DNA from: Copromyces sp. CBS 386.78
Lineage: Eukaryota > Ascomycota > Sordariomycetes > Sordariales > Sordariaceae
Reading direction: 5' to 3'
Assembly (NCBI GenBank): GCA_030685235.1
Contig: MU839187.1
Location: forward strand, 1 to 64,000
DNA length: 64,000 nucleotides
The first letter of the stretch is position 1. Every line of letters starts with the position of its first letter. The notes beneath the pieces were generated by a model. The model saw nothing but the letters and a program-made list of their open reading frames with translations, was not told the DNA's origin and did not search any database. The position numbers and the translations under genes were made by a program. Positions 9,459-21,362 of this stretch are shown in pieces.

Positions 9459-11874
9459 CTTGGAGTCGTGGTGTTGAAGAAGCAGAGAGTGGCATGTTCC
9501 TCCAAATCAGATCGGCCTCAACTACAATGGGATTTGGCAGGTCTTAAGCCAAAATTGCATTCAGCCATTCACCGACTATTTGATCCCATGATGGAGATCA
9601 TACTGAAGACGGGCGCATGCAATTGTGCTTACATCGGACCAAGTACCGGTGTCCTCGTCGAAGACCAAGCCCACTGCCTGGAAGGAGATTCAATCCCGTG
9701 TTTGGTGATAGGCCAATGTCTACCCCGACACCCTGCCACCATGCATGGACTGAGTAATCGAACGTCCCATCACCTCCACATCAACGATGGTCATCATTTC
9801 CAACATTTCGACTCGCGCCACAAACTCGGTTTTGGGAAGACATTGGGTTGCAGTATTGATCGGAACCTGATCTCGGTATGCAAGTTGCCACCCCTGTCCG
9901 TTTCGACGCCCATTCGTTCAGATAAGCTTAAGGTTAGCGCACGATTCAGTTCTGTCGCTAAACTGGAGGTTTTGGGGGTTCGGGTTCTTGTGAAACCGGA
10001 AATGGTGTCGCACGGCGGTGCACATGCTTGTGGTCAAGCCTGGACGTCGTCAAGATAAAGGTGTTGGCAGAAAAGGGGCATCCCTGAAAGGTGAGTGGAC
10101 CCATTTCCTTTGGTGTGCTGTAGCAAGCACTGTAAGCGACAAGACGGTGGTTTAGCGAGATGTAAACAAACCCCTGAATGGTGGATACAGACGGGATTGT
10201 TGCATCTGCCGGACAAGGCGATTGCAATTGAGCCAAGACAAGCATCACCCCGAGTTCTTCTCCGCCCAAATGTTTCGACTCATTTGCAGCTTTACTCCTC
10301 GACCACTGTTATGCCGTCACGACAAGCGTTTTCGATCACGAAGAAGACCGCGAAGGCAGCATACCTCCACCGTCAACCTCCAAACAATTCGAGACCATAT
10401 GGTATCGAAATATCTGCTTGTTAGCCAGTGCGCTCAATTACTATGTCCGGTTAATGATGTCCAATAGAGGCCTCTCCAACCACTAAGTTCACTAACGCTT
10501 CTTCCCAACCTCAACTCATTTGTACCTACACCACTCTGAGCTGAGGGAAAACCCCTCTTACGAGATTACCTAAGTGTCAGAGTACTGGAAGGGATTCATG
10601 CATAACTGCTCTTGTTTATGAAGATGCTCGGGTTCCGTAGCACATCCAAGAAACTTGGCAGACATCAAGAAGCAAGTGGCCGAGAGGAATCCCAGCTCGG
10701 TATGTATATCTCCGACGAAGGCCGACATGCACCCCCCTGAATCCGGGCCACGGCTTGCTTATAGCACCGACCCGCAAATCACGAGGGTCATGGTTACAGC
10801 ATCAAGCCACCAGCAGTCTTGGCTCCCAGCCGCCATGACACGACCCCACGCCGCGCAATAGCGGCCGGAAGTGCCACCTCCGCACTCTCCAATCTCCGGG
10901 ATAAATACAGCGGCTCCTCCTTACATCCCTTGGTTCTTAATATCTTCTTCTCACCTGCTCACCTCCCGAAACCATGCGGAGTAGTATTCCCTGAAGATCG
11001 CATCTACATCTCAATATCCAGCCAATGTGTGCAACTAGTGCCCAGAATCGCTCTACCCCAATCGCCATCACAACTGCCGGCAAACCATCACCCCATGTAC
11101 ATGACGCCCTCCAATGAGACGACTACAGCATTCTTGGCTCTTATGAAGCCGTCGGTGGCAGGACCCCGGTGAGGGGAGAATTAATTGCGATGTTGATTGC
11201 ATTGCGGATTGATGCGCCGATCACGAAACCTCAACCGCTGCTTCATCACCTGCTATGTCAGAGTCCGGCCGAGAACCCCCGCCACTGTTCAACAGGTCGC
11301 TATGGAATGTCGGAAAGATGACGAGGAAACGGCTGGGCGACAGTGAGATGGACACAGAGATCAGCTTGAGGCCTTGCTTCAAAAGCCATGCTGGACTTTG
11401 TTACCTGGTTAATCTCTCGCCTCCGAGGTATCAACAATGGGATCTATACAGCAGTCCAGCGAGTCACCCAACCGACTTCCCCGCCTCTGGGGTGCAGATG
11501 CACTCCATGAAGTCTTCCCGAGCTTCCCCAGATTCCCCAGGTTCGCTCATCTCGGAAGGCTGCCGAGCCAAGCTATCCCTTAACGGTCCGGAGGTAGACC
11601 TCAATCAACTTGGGGAAGGTCGATTGGTCAACGAGTCCCGGATATGTGGAAACTCGGATACGATTCCACGAAGTGCTGAGCATGTTTCCAGATCAGGCAG
11701 GCTTCATCTGTTACAAGCTCGGTCGTGGCCAAATGGGGCGGCGAGTCTCTTCAGCACAGAAAACGTATAAATGAGGAGATGCACCATTCAAGATTCGAAC
11801 TCAGATCTTACCGGTCACTCCATCCACCTTCTTGACGTTGTTAACGCTACTATTGTTCTCCACCGGCCATCATC
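9459..11874. promoter_or_regulatory. Divergent upstream region of GH55 and GH7
   Basis: The two glycoside hydrolase genes are transcribed away from each other across this 2.4-kb region. A TATA-like GTATAAAT lies at about 11765-11772, some 105 bp before the GH7 start. Open frames here are short and show no family features. I could not assign specific carbon-catabolite or cellulase-activator sites with confidence. Confidence 0.45.
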
Positions 11875-13410
11875 ATGAAGGCCTATCTTGAATACCTCGT
11901 TGCGGCTTTGCCCCTCCTCGGGCTCGCCACCGCTCAACAAGTCGGCAAGCAGGAGACGGAGACCCACCCCAAGCTGACATGGAAGAAGTGCACCGGCAAG
12001 GCCAACTGCAGCTCTGTCAGCGCCGAGGTCGTCATTGACGCCAACTGGCGCTGGCTCCACGACTCCAGCGGCAGGAACTGCTACGATGGCAACAAGTGGA
12101 CTAGCGCTTGCAGCAGCGCCACCGATTGCGCGTCCAAGTGCCAGCTCGAGGGAGCCGAGTACGGAACCACCTACGGCGCCTCGACCAGCGGTGATGCCCT
12201 GACCCTCAAGTTCGTCACGAAGCACGACTACGGCACCAACATTGCTCACGCTTTTACCTCATGAATGGAGTGTCCAAGTACCAGATGTTCACGCTCATGA
12301 ACAACGAGTTTGCGTTTGATGTCGATCTGTCGACTGTCGAGTGCGGCTTGAACGCTGCGCTTTACTTTGTGGCTATGGAAGAGGATGGTGGTATGGCTAG
12401 TTACTCTAGCAACAAGGCTGGTGCCAAGTATGGCACTGGTGTGAGTACCCATGGAACGAGTCGTGAATCTGAAAATTAGCGCTAACAGATTTGATAGTAC
12501 TGCGATGCTCAATGCGCTCGTGATCTCAAATTCGTCGGTGGCAAGGCCAACGTTGAGGGCTGGGCTCCTTCCACCAATGATGCTAACGCTGGTGTCGGTC
12601 CCTTTGGTGGATGCTGCGCTGAGATTGACGTTTGGTCAGTTGCTCTATCACCACTATCAGAAATAAACCCTCGAACTACTGCTAACCATGAAAACAGGGA
12701 GTCCAACGCACACTCGTTCGCCTTCACCCCGCACGCGTGCAAGAACAACAAGTACCACGTCTGCGAGAAGGACAACTGCGGCGGTACCTACTCGGAAGAC
12801 CGCTTTGCCGGCCTCTGCGATGCGAACGGCTGCGACTACAACCCATACCGCATGGGCAACCCCGACTTCTACGGCAAGGGCAAGACCGTTGACACCAGCA
12901 AGAACTTCACGTATGTTTCTCCCGTACCTCTCCCACTGGCTCTCAAACATGCCACTAACAGTGTCCACCAACAGCGTCGTCAGCCGCTTCGAGGAGAACA
13001 AGCTCACCCAGTTCTTCGTCCAAAACGGCAAGAAAATCGAGATCCCCGCCCCCAAGGTTGACGGCGTCCCGTCCGACAGCTCCAACATCACGCCCCAGTT
13101 CTGCAGCGCGCAGTTCAAGGCATTCGACGACCGCGACCGCTTCGCCGAGGTCGGCGGCTTCGACCAGCTCAACACGGCCCTGCGCGTGCCCATGGTTCTG
13201 GTTATGTCCATCTGGGACGACCACTACGCTAACATGCTCTGGCTTGATTCCACCTACCCGCCTGAGAAGGAGGGCCAGCCGGGTGCTGCTCGTGGTGATT
13301 GTGACCAGAGCTCGGGCGTCCCGGCTGAGGTCGAGGCTAACTATGGTAGCGCGAAGGTTATTTACTCGAACATCCGGTTTGGTCCTGTTGGGTCTACTGT
13401 CAACGTCTAA
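11875..13410 (+). pseudogene. GH7 cellobiohydrolase (CBH I type) with 1-bp frameshift
   Basis: Clear GH7 features are present: a signal peptide ending near residue 20, C-Y-D-G-N-K-W, the catalytic E-I-D-V-W-E-S-N block (nucleophile and acid/base Glu), the [14 protein letters not shown] loop, and the C-terminal G-P-V-G-S-T. Introns are 12441-12497, 12635-12697 and 12911-12974, all in phase. The whole would be about 450 residues, a normal single-domain GH7 without CBM1. Between Asn-Ile (12241-12243) and the conserved S-R-x-Y-L-M one base is missing: ATT is followed by GCTCACGC where a GGC codon is expected, and the frame shifts by one. No GT-AG pair can absorb it. Everything else is intact, so this is either a recent null allele or a base-calling error. 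The intact enzyme would cleave cellobiose from cellulose chain ends. Confidence 0.85.
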
Positions 13411-14732
13411 GTCGGGTTACCGGATGTTTTGAGAGATTTGGACCCGACGCTGTCCACGGGTACAAGGGGCAAGGGGCTGAAAGCTGGAGCCTGGATGAGT
13501 TGGAAATTAGGAGGAAGGCAGGAAAAAGAGGGGAAGAGTTGTTCAATTCTGACGCAATCATGCCAATTACACCTTTCCACAAATCTAGATTCCACTGCTT
13601 TCCATTGCTCTGTCTGCCGTACGTGGGTTGTTTTTTGCCCGTATCTGGTGCAGGTTCTGTTGACTACTTTCAACGAACCCAACACGACAACAGGCAAATT
13701 TGTCTTTCCAAATAGTTGGAACACAGTACCGTCATTTGCATTCTTGCTGAGATGAGACCCTCGTTGTTCTTGATATCTTGCCCGCACGTTCCCTTTGACA
13801 TGGAGCGCGTGGTTGGGACTTGGTTGTTTCGTCGTTGGCGCCAACCGTCCGCTATATCGTCCGCTATGACCAACCGCTAACCACTATGACAGGTACCGCC
13901 AGGCGCAGTCTAGGATTTACCGCCCCAACGAGTTGCACATTGAAGACAATAAATAGTCCGTTGAGACCAATTGTGGCTCAGTGGACCTTTTTTGTCCTCC
14001 ATGTTCAAGTTTGGTTTCGGTCTGTGATGTGTCATTGGGAATATCGGGGTCGTTGGTTGATCACCTCAGTTTCGCAGTGCACGGCCGGGGGATGGTGAGG
14101 GTATCGCGGCTTAGATGAATTGCTATCGTTGCCACGGTTCCTCCTGCGCGCTTCAGTGCAAGAGTCTGTTAGCGGGATATCTCAGGGGGTATCGCAGGGT
14201 ACCCTTGGCGGTAGCCGGCAGCATGTGCGGGGTCCTCTTTGGCTGCTGAAATCAGACTCTTGTGGGCGGGCTAGGAGGAGGCGAGGGGCGACTTGCCGTG
14301 ACCCTTCCATTCTGGGACGCAGAAAATGTCAAGGAGAGACTTGGATGCTCCTCGTGGAAATGAGAAGTTTTTCTTGCGATGGCCATGAGCGAAGAAAGAG
14401 ATTGCCGGTTTGGGGAAGTTGATGAGTTGGAAACGGAAAGAAGAAAGGACGTTGAAAGTGGATAGACAATTGCCGGGCACAGGGATGCCTTGCGCGGCAG
14501 ATTGCAGGACAGTGGGCCAACTGTGGAAAGGACGGCAACGGAAATGCGATTCCTTGACTGGAAAAAGAAAAAAGAAAAAAGTGACACTACCAACCAGTAG
14601 CACATCACAGGGCACTAACACAAGTCATTGAGCATGGAATTCTTTTGGGAAAAGAAGCACTTCATTCACCAAAAGAGGCAACACAATGAAAGGGAAAAGA
14701 AGGATCTGTGGTGCGCAAAAAGCAAAAAATTT
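13411..14732. other. Intergenic, GH7 3' side
   Basis: No gene is supported. Low-complexity A-rich segments (about 14560-14590) occur before the tRNA. The 3' end of the GH7 transcript should lie in the left part. Confidence 0.35.
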
Positions 14733-14817
14733 TGGACGAGCTGGGAATCGAACCCAGGACCTTTCGCATGCTCGGAAACATGCTAAGCGAACGCTCTACC
14801 AACTGAGCCACACGCCC
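14733..14817 (-). tRNA. tRNA-Ala (AGC) with a 12-nt intron
   Basis: On the minus strand the cloverleaf is complete: acceptor GGGCGTG paired with CTCGTCC, D-arm with AGTTGGTAGAG, anticodon stem TTCGC/GCGAA, T-arm CTGGGTTCGATTCCCAG, and discriminator A. The anticodon loop reads TT-AGC-A followed by T, so the anticodon is AGC, alanine. A 12-nt intron (14780-14769) sits one base 3' of the anticodon, the canonical place for nuclear tRNA introns. Confidence 0.95.
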
Positions 14818-16523
14818 TGTGGAACCTTATTGGTTGTTGTTGAAGGGTGCTCCGGAGGTTGCCCTGATGAGGAAAGAGAAGAGTCTGACTTACTCTTTTA
14901 CATTAACCCCAATCTTATGCCGCTGGCGCAGAATGTCAACGGAATAACATTTCAGGAAGCATGAGGGAAATTAATCAAGTATGAAAAAAAAGGTACCAAA
15001 TGTTTCGGAAGTGTGTTGTAGTAATTATCATCAATGCGAGGGAGTGCTTGGGTCGTCATGAGACATTGTTGATTGGCAAACTGAGAGCCATGGTCATGAT
15101 GATCCCGTGGCCGATTGTATAATGTAAAGATATGATATGGCAAGAGGCCGACATTCTCCATTTTGAGTGATGAATGGAGGTTTTTTGCGGCCTCTTCCTT
15201 GAGAACAGTTTGTTACTGCCGTTTATTGTCCATCGCGATGGGCGGAAAGAGCTTTCCGATCGTGACTCTTGCCGGTAAGATGGTTTGACTACAAGCTGCA
15301 AGCGAAGAAGTGTTCTGTTTTAAAGAAGGCGTATAGCGGATGGGGGCTCATATGGACCGACTTACATTGTAACTGAAAGGGTTTGGCAAAGAGACCGGCA
15401 CCAACACGCTCAATTTCATCCTACTTCTTGTGCAAAGAAACGGCTCATCACCGACAAACATGTTGTCAGTGTCGTCAGGAGACGTTGTGAGAGGGACGGA
15501 ATTCCCTTGGTTCTGCACCACCCAAAAAAATATGTTACGAGCCAGGACGGCCCAACGAGAGTTGTGCAACCAATAAAAGGAGCCTGTAAACACAACCGGC
15601 GGCAATTTTCATTTGCTTCGTGTCCGAAGGTATCAGGCTACTGACGTTTCTTGAACAGTTTCGTACTCGACTGCCAATGTAGTAAAAAGCGATATAAGGG
15701 AACCCTGGAGACCAGACGAAGTGATTGGAGTCTTTGTACTGAGTCGTTGAGGAAGAGGAGACACATGTCGAGCAAGTCATGATGCGAACGGTGAAATTTG
15801 GACGTGCGACTTCAAACGAAGGAAGGACAACAATTCCAAGCTGGGGGGCGGTTGTTGCCATGTCTGATTTCCATGGTGCGCGGGAAACAGCACTGAGCAC
15901 ACCAGAACATCAGAGGGGTTGTTCGAGGAAGTGAATGATAGTTTTCCTTTGTCCTTTGAGGTTGTTGGAGGTTGAAAGTGGACTAACGAGTGGTGGAGGG
16001 TCAAGGGTCAGGGTGTAGAGCTCCCTCACCAACCCCCACAAGCGCCACCTTCCCCTTTCGGCCTCAGCCCCACTATGAGCCGCAGTGTCTGGTTCCACTT
16101 GCCAACTACACTTGACTTCACAACAATGGAAAGTGCGTCTTTATAGTCACGTATGCTCCTGACCAAGTTGACGCGTGAGTGAGTCTGAATATGCGTATTA
16201 TGACTCCTTTCTGCTAATATGATGATGATGAGTGCTAGGTATTGTGTTTGATGGATGATGCAGTGTCAGGCCATGACAGGGCATTATTGATGACGAGGTC
16301 AAGATGTTGGCAATCAAATCTTTCCTGGTTCAACACTTATAAAGTGGGTGCATTCCGCCAGCTTGCCATGTTTCGTCTTTTGATAACGTGTACATTTGTC
16401 GCGCTATCGTATAGCAGCGGATTAGAGTCGTTGCTGAACAAGTAATTTCATAAATAGAATAGAATGCCTCATCGGGTTGTTAATAGGTATGGTTGGTGGG
16501 CACAAAACTATTCCAAGATGTAA
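14818..16523. other. Intergenic with a doubtful coding-like segment on the minus strand
   Basis: Between about 15900 and 15350 on the minus strand, several open pieces have protein-like composition. One of them ends in P-F-S-Y-N directly before a GTAAGTCGG donor-like site. I could not assemble a convincing gene or name a family. It may be an unknown small gene or a decayed one. The rest shows nothing. Confidence 0.2.
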
Positions 16524-16880
16524 AGTTGTGTTCGGTGACCCAGTATGCCAGTAATAGTAAGGAAGTTTATATAGCAGTAAGCAATAGTATACTACCGTGA
16601 TTTTTGTATTCGGCTATTTTCTAGTAAAAATCTGCAAGTTGATGTAGGTCGCTGTACTTCCTCCAACTCTCTTAATAGCCTGCATTTGACCAATTAGAAG
16701 GCTAGAAATCGTTAGAGATTTTACTGCTTTCTTCGCTTTTATACTGCTTTAAACCTTATATTTATACTAGTATGAAAGCATTGTATTACTATTGCATTAT
16801 TGTACAGTGATTTCGCTGCAGGCCATCAACAGTATATGCAACCTCTACGATACTGGTCTACTAGGTTACCGAATACAATT
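16524..16880. mobile_element. MITE unit 1 (TAA target duplication)
   Basis: The ends are AGTTGTGTTCGGTGACC on the left and the reverse complement of AATTGTATTCGGTAACC on the right, about 26 bp of inverted repeat, with TAA on both sides (16521-16523 and 16881-16883). It has no coding capacity. A 3-bp TAA duplication and this kind of end fit a PIF/Harbinger (Tourist-like) MITE. Its interior is the inverted counterpart of unit 2. Confidence 0.72.
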
Positions 16881-16883
16881 TAA

Positions 16884-17238
16884 AGCCGTGTTCGGTCGCC
16901 TAGTATACTAGTATCGTAGAGGTTGCATTATTGTTGATGGCCTGCAGCGAAATCGCTATATAGTAATACAATAGTAATGCAGTGCTTTTATACTGGTATA
17001 AACATGGGGTTTGAAATAGTATAAAAGCGAAGAAAGTAGTAAGATCTCTAACGATTTCTGGCCTTCTGATTGGTCAGATGTAGGCTATTGGGGGAGTTGG
17101 GGAAGTGCAGCGACCTACATTAATTTGCAGATTTTTACTGGAAAACAGCCGAACGCAAAAATTACGGTAGTATGCTGTTGCTTACTGCCATATAAACTTC
17201 CTTACTGTTATTGGCATACTGGGCGACCGAATACGGCT
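16884..17238. mobile_element. MITE unit 2, inverted, abutting unit 1
   Basis: It starts AGCCGTGTTCGGTCGCC, ends with the complement, and is followed by TAA (17239-17241). Its interior matches unit 1 in opposite orientation, so the two units form a roughly 700-bp inverted repeat. The TAA between them serves as the flank of both. The interior motif TTCTGGCCTTCTGATTGGTC recurs in the MITE at 24417-25077. Confidence 0.72.
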
Positions 17239-17660
17239 TAACGTCTCGCAAATGCAACTTTCAGGAAATAGGGATTCATTCCGTTCACCAACTTGTAGGG
17301 TGGCTCGCCAAGTCGAGGTCTACCGCATTCGAGCGCAAGCTAGAAGTCAATGGAAAACCTCCGTGCAGAAAAGACGGGATGCATTGCAGACAGTCCGCTG
17401 CTGCCTTTCGTTTTTGTCCCCTCCCCAAGTTCCCATGTTTGACACCCCGCTTTTGCCAGCCGGACAGACGACCGGCACACATCCAAGGTCCGAAATTTAT
17501 TCGGTCTCGGCCACTTCTTCGATCAGCCTCTCATTTCCATCACTAACCTTTTCTACTCTTTTTACAACCCATCATTGTCTCTTCACAACCACCAATCGCT
17601 TCGCTCTACGACCAAGCCAACAGTCTTTCCTCCTTGACCCAACCAGGCGCGTAGAGAAGC
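17239..17660 (+). promoter_or_regulatory. Upstream region of RNase H copy 3
   Basis: This 420-bp stretch between MITE unit 2 and the copy-3 start is rich in CT and TC tracts near its right end, as often seen before fungal starts. No gene is apparent. Confidence 0.3.
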
Positions 17661-19117
17661 ATGGCGCCACATAACACCATGTCGGAATTGAGCGAGAGAG
17701 ATATTAGCCGCGACGAGGCAGCCAAGCAAAGGAGAAATGCTCTAAAGCGCAGAGAGAAGGGCTGTAAGTGGTGCCTAAATCCTGTCATTGATCTGTCCTC
17801 TTCCACAGTCCTACCTATTCCACTACCTGTCAAAGTCACATCAACCTCGTGTGGATAAATCAAAATGGCAAAATCAAGCTAATAATGCCCTTGAAACAGC
17901 GCCCTACTATTTTCGCGGGGCGGTACGGATTGCGCCAGACAAGGAAGTGGCCCTCCAAGAAGTCCATAAAGCTATGCGCTTTGTCTCAACCCCCAAAAAA
18001 CACAACTGTGCCTTTTCGCGGACGGCTCCTTTGGACGAGAAACAGATCTCGGAGGTTACGCGCTGGCCCACAGCGGATTTGCACGTGGCCCTAGTGAGGC
18101 ACGCGTCGAGCGACAGGTAGCCAAAGGATGGCCCGCCAGACCTGGCGCAAGCAGCTCGGTCTGCGAGGGGCTTGCCATTTCTCAGGCTATCAAGGAATCA
18201 ATCAAGGAGCTTACGATCCTTGAGAAACGTGTAGCCACCCGGCCTGTCGAAGGTCGCATGGAGGCTTCAGTCATAATCTTCTCCGACTCGAAAGCCGTGC
18301 TCGGAGCGACAAAGACGGGAAAGTTCCCCAAGATAATGAGACACACGGGCCACGCCATCATCGAATTCTCAGAGCAGTTGAGTGAGAGATTCCGGGGACC
18401 CAGATCCAGACTCAAGGTGAACTTAGTGGTTCAATGGATACCTGGCCTCACTGTAGCCCACTTAGGCCTACTCTGCTGGTCGCCGATCCCTCCGGATATT
18501 GATAAGCCATTACAACGTCTACGGCTTATAGCTACAGAAGCCGCTCTTACCATCATGCTACATGCCGCCGTCCAAACTATAACCAACGATTTCTTTCCAG
18601 AACAACTTCTAGTTTGGCAGCGGAAGGACGTCCCGTGGCGTCCTCAGCTGGCCACTGCCACGCGGATACGCCCTTGCACGGTCTAGCAGACAGGTTGTCG
18701 CGCAAGTGCCGCGAGGTTGGAAACGCCGCCGAAATGCCTCGTGCCCGCGCCAACGTCGATGAAGAAGCCCAGGCGACACTCGCCAAGGGCCTAGGTTGCA
18801 TGACTTGCATCAGACACGACACGAAGCACGCTTTTCTGGATGGCAGCGTCGCGGTCCAGATTCGCTGCCTCATGCCCTTGGGCAAGAAGAAGAAGTGCGT
18901 CAGATGCCGCAAACTCAAGGACAACTGCGAGGATGTGAGTTTTTGACAAGAAATTTCCCAAATCCAGCTGGTGCTTTGCTAACGTGACCAGGCCGTTGTG
19001 CTCATGATCGGTGACGCTGCCGACGCCGAATACTGGGATGGCAACGCCAACCAGTGGGTTTGTCAGTGGGACAACCAGAGACCCGGCATGAGTGGCAACG
19101 ACCAGCCGCCCTCCTAG
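17661..19117 (+). pseudogene. Diverged RNase H-fold gene, broken (copy 3)
   Basis: The proposed start at 17661 gives a charged, Arg-rich N-terminus, and an intron (17764-17808) follows. The next coding stretch runs open to about 18010. There a T run appears one base short, so the frame changes just before F-A-D-G-S. From there the RNase H strands are readable: G-G-Y-A, S-V-C-E-G-L-A-I, I-F-S-D-S-K-A, W-I-P-G. A 206-bp insertion then interrupts the frame, and the domain resumes with G-H-C-H-A-D and L-A-D-R-L. The C-terminus has a Cys pattern (C-x2-C, then C-x2-C-x6-C) unlike copies 1 and 2, then an intron with a GTGAGT donor (about 18934-18991) and a short Trp/Asp-rich tail to TAG at 19115-19117. 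It is related to copies 1 and 2 but clearly older. Confidence 0.5.
18448..18653 (+). repeat. 206-bp insertion in RNase H copy 3, flanked by CTGGCC
   Basis: CTGGCC occurs at 18442-18447 and again at 18648-18653. Removing one copy plus the 200 bp between them rejoins W-I-P to G-H-C-H-A-D in frame, exactly where the paralogs read W-V-P-G-H. No GT or AG falls at the junctions, so an intron is unlikely. The insert has no inverted ends and happens to be open in one frame. That frame faintly resembles the region between reverse transcriptase and RNase H in Tad-like LINEs, which is only a guess. Confidence 0.5.
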
Positions 19118-21362
19118 AAGGCTTTGTTTCTCGTACTACTGCAAGGTTACAATTCCCCGAGGGCCATAATGATCGGGGATTACTACTCGAGACTCCTTTC
19201 GCTTGTTATGGGGGCCGTTGATGAGGGAAGGGAGATTGACTGGGCGGGATTAGACCACATCCTTCCTCTGGCAGGCCCATACTTCGCCGACTTCCTATTT
19301 CAGGGTATCTAGAAGACAGGATTATCTTTGGAAATCATCCCTCCCACGTTCATGGATAGGCACATGAGAAGTTTCTTAGAGCTTTTAGTTGGAAGAGATT
19401 GGGAGAACCTACCCGCACCTGGCAATTCCTTTACGCGCACTACAAATTTCCTAGTCTTTCATACATATTTACATTTCGACTGCATTAGCGCCCAACACGT
19501 CGTTTCCCGGAGTCGAAGACGTATGTTCCGTGTACAGAATACGTTTCCCTGTTGATGATACACCTTCCGATCATATTCTCAGCGAGCTTCTTCCCTGTTG
19601 CATTCGTATTGCCGCCTTTCACAATCTGGTTTTAAAGACAATCTTTGAAGGGTTCATAAGGAAGATTGAGGTATCAGATGGAACACTATAACCTGAAGGC
19701 TCTCATAGATGCCTCAATCCGAGCGTTGCGGTCTAAATAGTGACCTGAACAGGCGTTCTATCAGCCTGGCACGGCTCCCAACGAGTACTAGGCCTGAACT
19801 GACAGCTTAGCTCCAGGCGCTTCGGACCAAGAGGCAGAAGAGCCCAGGCAGCAGTTGAAGTATCCCGATGGTCCCGAGCCGGCTGAAATCCGCCACACAC
19901 CGTGACACCAGAGGTAGTCTCGCCCTCGTTCACTCCTGACGTTGATGGAGCAAGAGAAGGCCCTCTCCTCTTGTTGAGCCTGAATTTGCTGGATTTGATG
20001 AGCTTGAGCCACCGCTTGCCATTCAGAGGTGATGGCATGCTTGATAACGACCGGCGCCCACTTGCGCCGTCCATTACGGTGTTCCTTGTCCGTGGAATCC
20101 CTCTTCTTCACAAACACGGTGAATTTCCCGTTCTTTTGGTCGGTTCTTTCGGTCCAGTCGTGAACTGCGAGGTCTCAACAGTGCGTTGGTACGAGCAGGT
20201 GACAATAAGGAGGTGTTGAAGGAGGGCCATGTTGGTGAACTTCACTTCAATCCTTAACAGACGTACATTCAAATCCCTCAGATTTCTGTTTTGTCCCCGA
20301 CGTGATCCGTACAACATAGCAACAGAAATGGCGAAAGTAGATGCAAGCGTTCACGCTAATGATAGTCACAAAGGGGGGCCGGGGAAGCACAAAGATCAAT
20401 GTGTTTGGTCTAGATTGCAAAGAAGAATTATCGAAAGATATGTTTTCCGTTACAAATACGTTCCCAAAGAGAAACCCTACCCACACATTCCACTGTCAGA
20501 CACACCGCAGTTCTACAAGCGTACAGCATTCCAGACATATAAACCCTTACCCTTGACAGTACTGACAGACCGGTTAGGTTAGGTGGTGTGGACACCTCGG
20601 GCATACCAGCTATCATGTGAAAAGAAGTTTGTGAGTGCTGGTTCCCTTCCCATGGGCGTTCTAGAAATGATACATTCTGTTCGGTAGCTCAGCGGTTATT
20701 AACGCTTCACTATGCTTGAACGGGAAGGAAATATGTCTCTTTGGTGAGTGTCAATGCATGCCGAAATGTCTTTGGAATCTTTATGATTTCCCATGAGGCA
20801 AGGTTGCATCAAAATGACATGTATACCAAGTATGACCGGCCAGATGTTAGCGGGAAAGAATGCAAAAATACCAGGCGCCCTGGTCTCTTTCAATCCAAAC
20901 TAACCTTCTTATACTCCACCGTGGATGGACCTTCCTTCACTTCACTCGCGAAGAATCAGGTCACTTCTTCTCCAAAAGCTCGGATTAAAGACCCACCCAA
21001 AACATTTTCAGAGGGACGGCCAGCGTCTGAGTAAGTCTATTCACCGCTATCCCAATCATGGTGGGGCAAGATATCGGAGTGAATGGCGGAAGTCACGCCG
21101 GACGAGAACCTGCTCCTGCCCTCGTTCCTCGCCTGCAACGCACAAATTCATCTCTCCCGCAGCCCAAACCTCCAAAATTTATTTCTCCTCAACGCGCAAT
21201 CCACCAGTCAACTTTTCGACACCTCACCGTCGATGATCTCGATACAGCCTTCTTTTCCGCTTCTCCTATAACCCGCTCCCGCGCGCAAGCACGCGCAGTG
21301 ACAACTACCTCCACTACCTCTATCGAGGGGAATCTCAAACCGAACGTCGACAAGCGAACGCC
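19118..21362. other. Intergenic with a coding-like minus-strand fragment
   Basis: On the minus strand about 20175-19960, an open segment with a Lys/Arg-rich stretch and several Gln repeats (Q-I-Q-Q-I-Q-A-Q-Q-E-E) looks protein-coding. It then seems to switch frame into a Ser/Thr/Gly stretch near 19950. I could not name it, and it may be a decayed gene. The rest, including the 5' side of the rhodopsin-domain gene, shows nothing firm. Confidence 0.25.

Noticed and set aside
11255..11770. 171-codon open frame upstream of GH7
   Set aside because: No family features, poor start context, and it overlaps the promoter with the TATA-like box.
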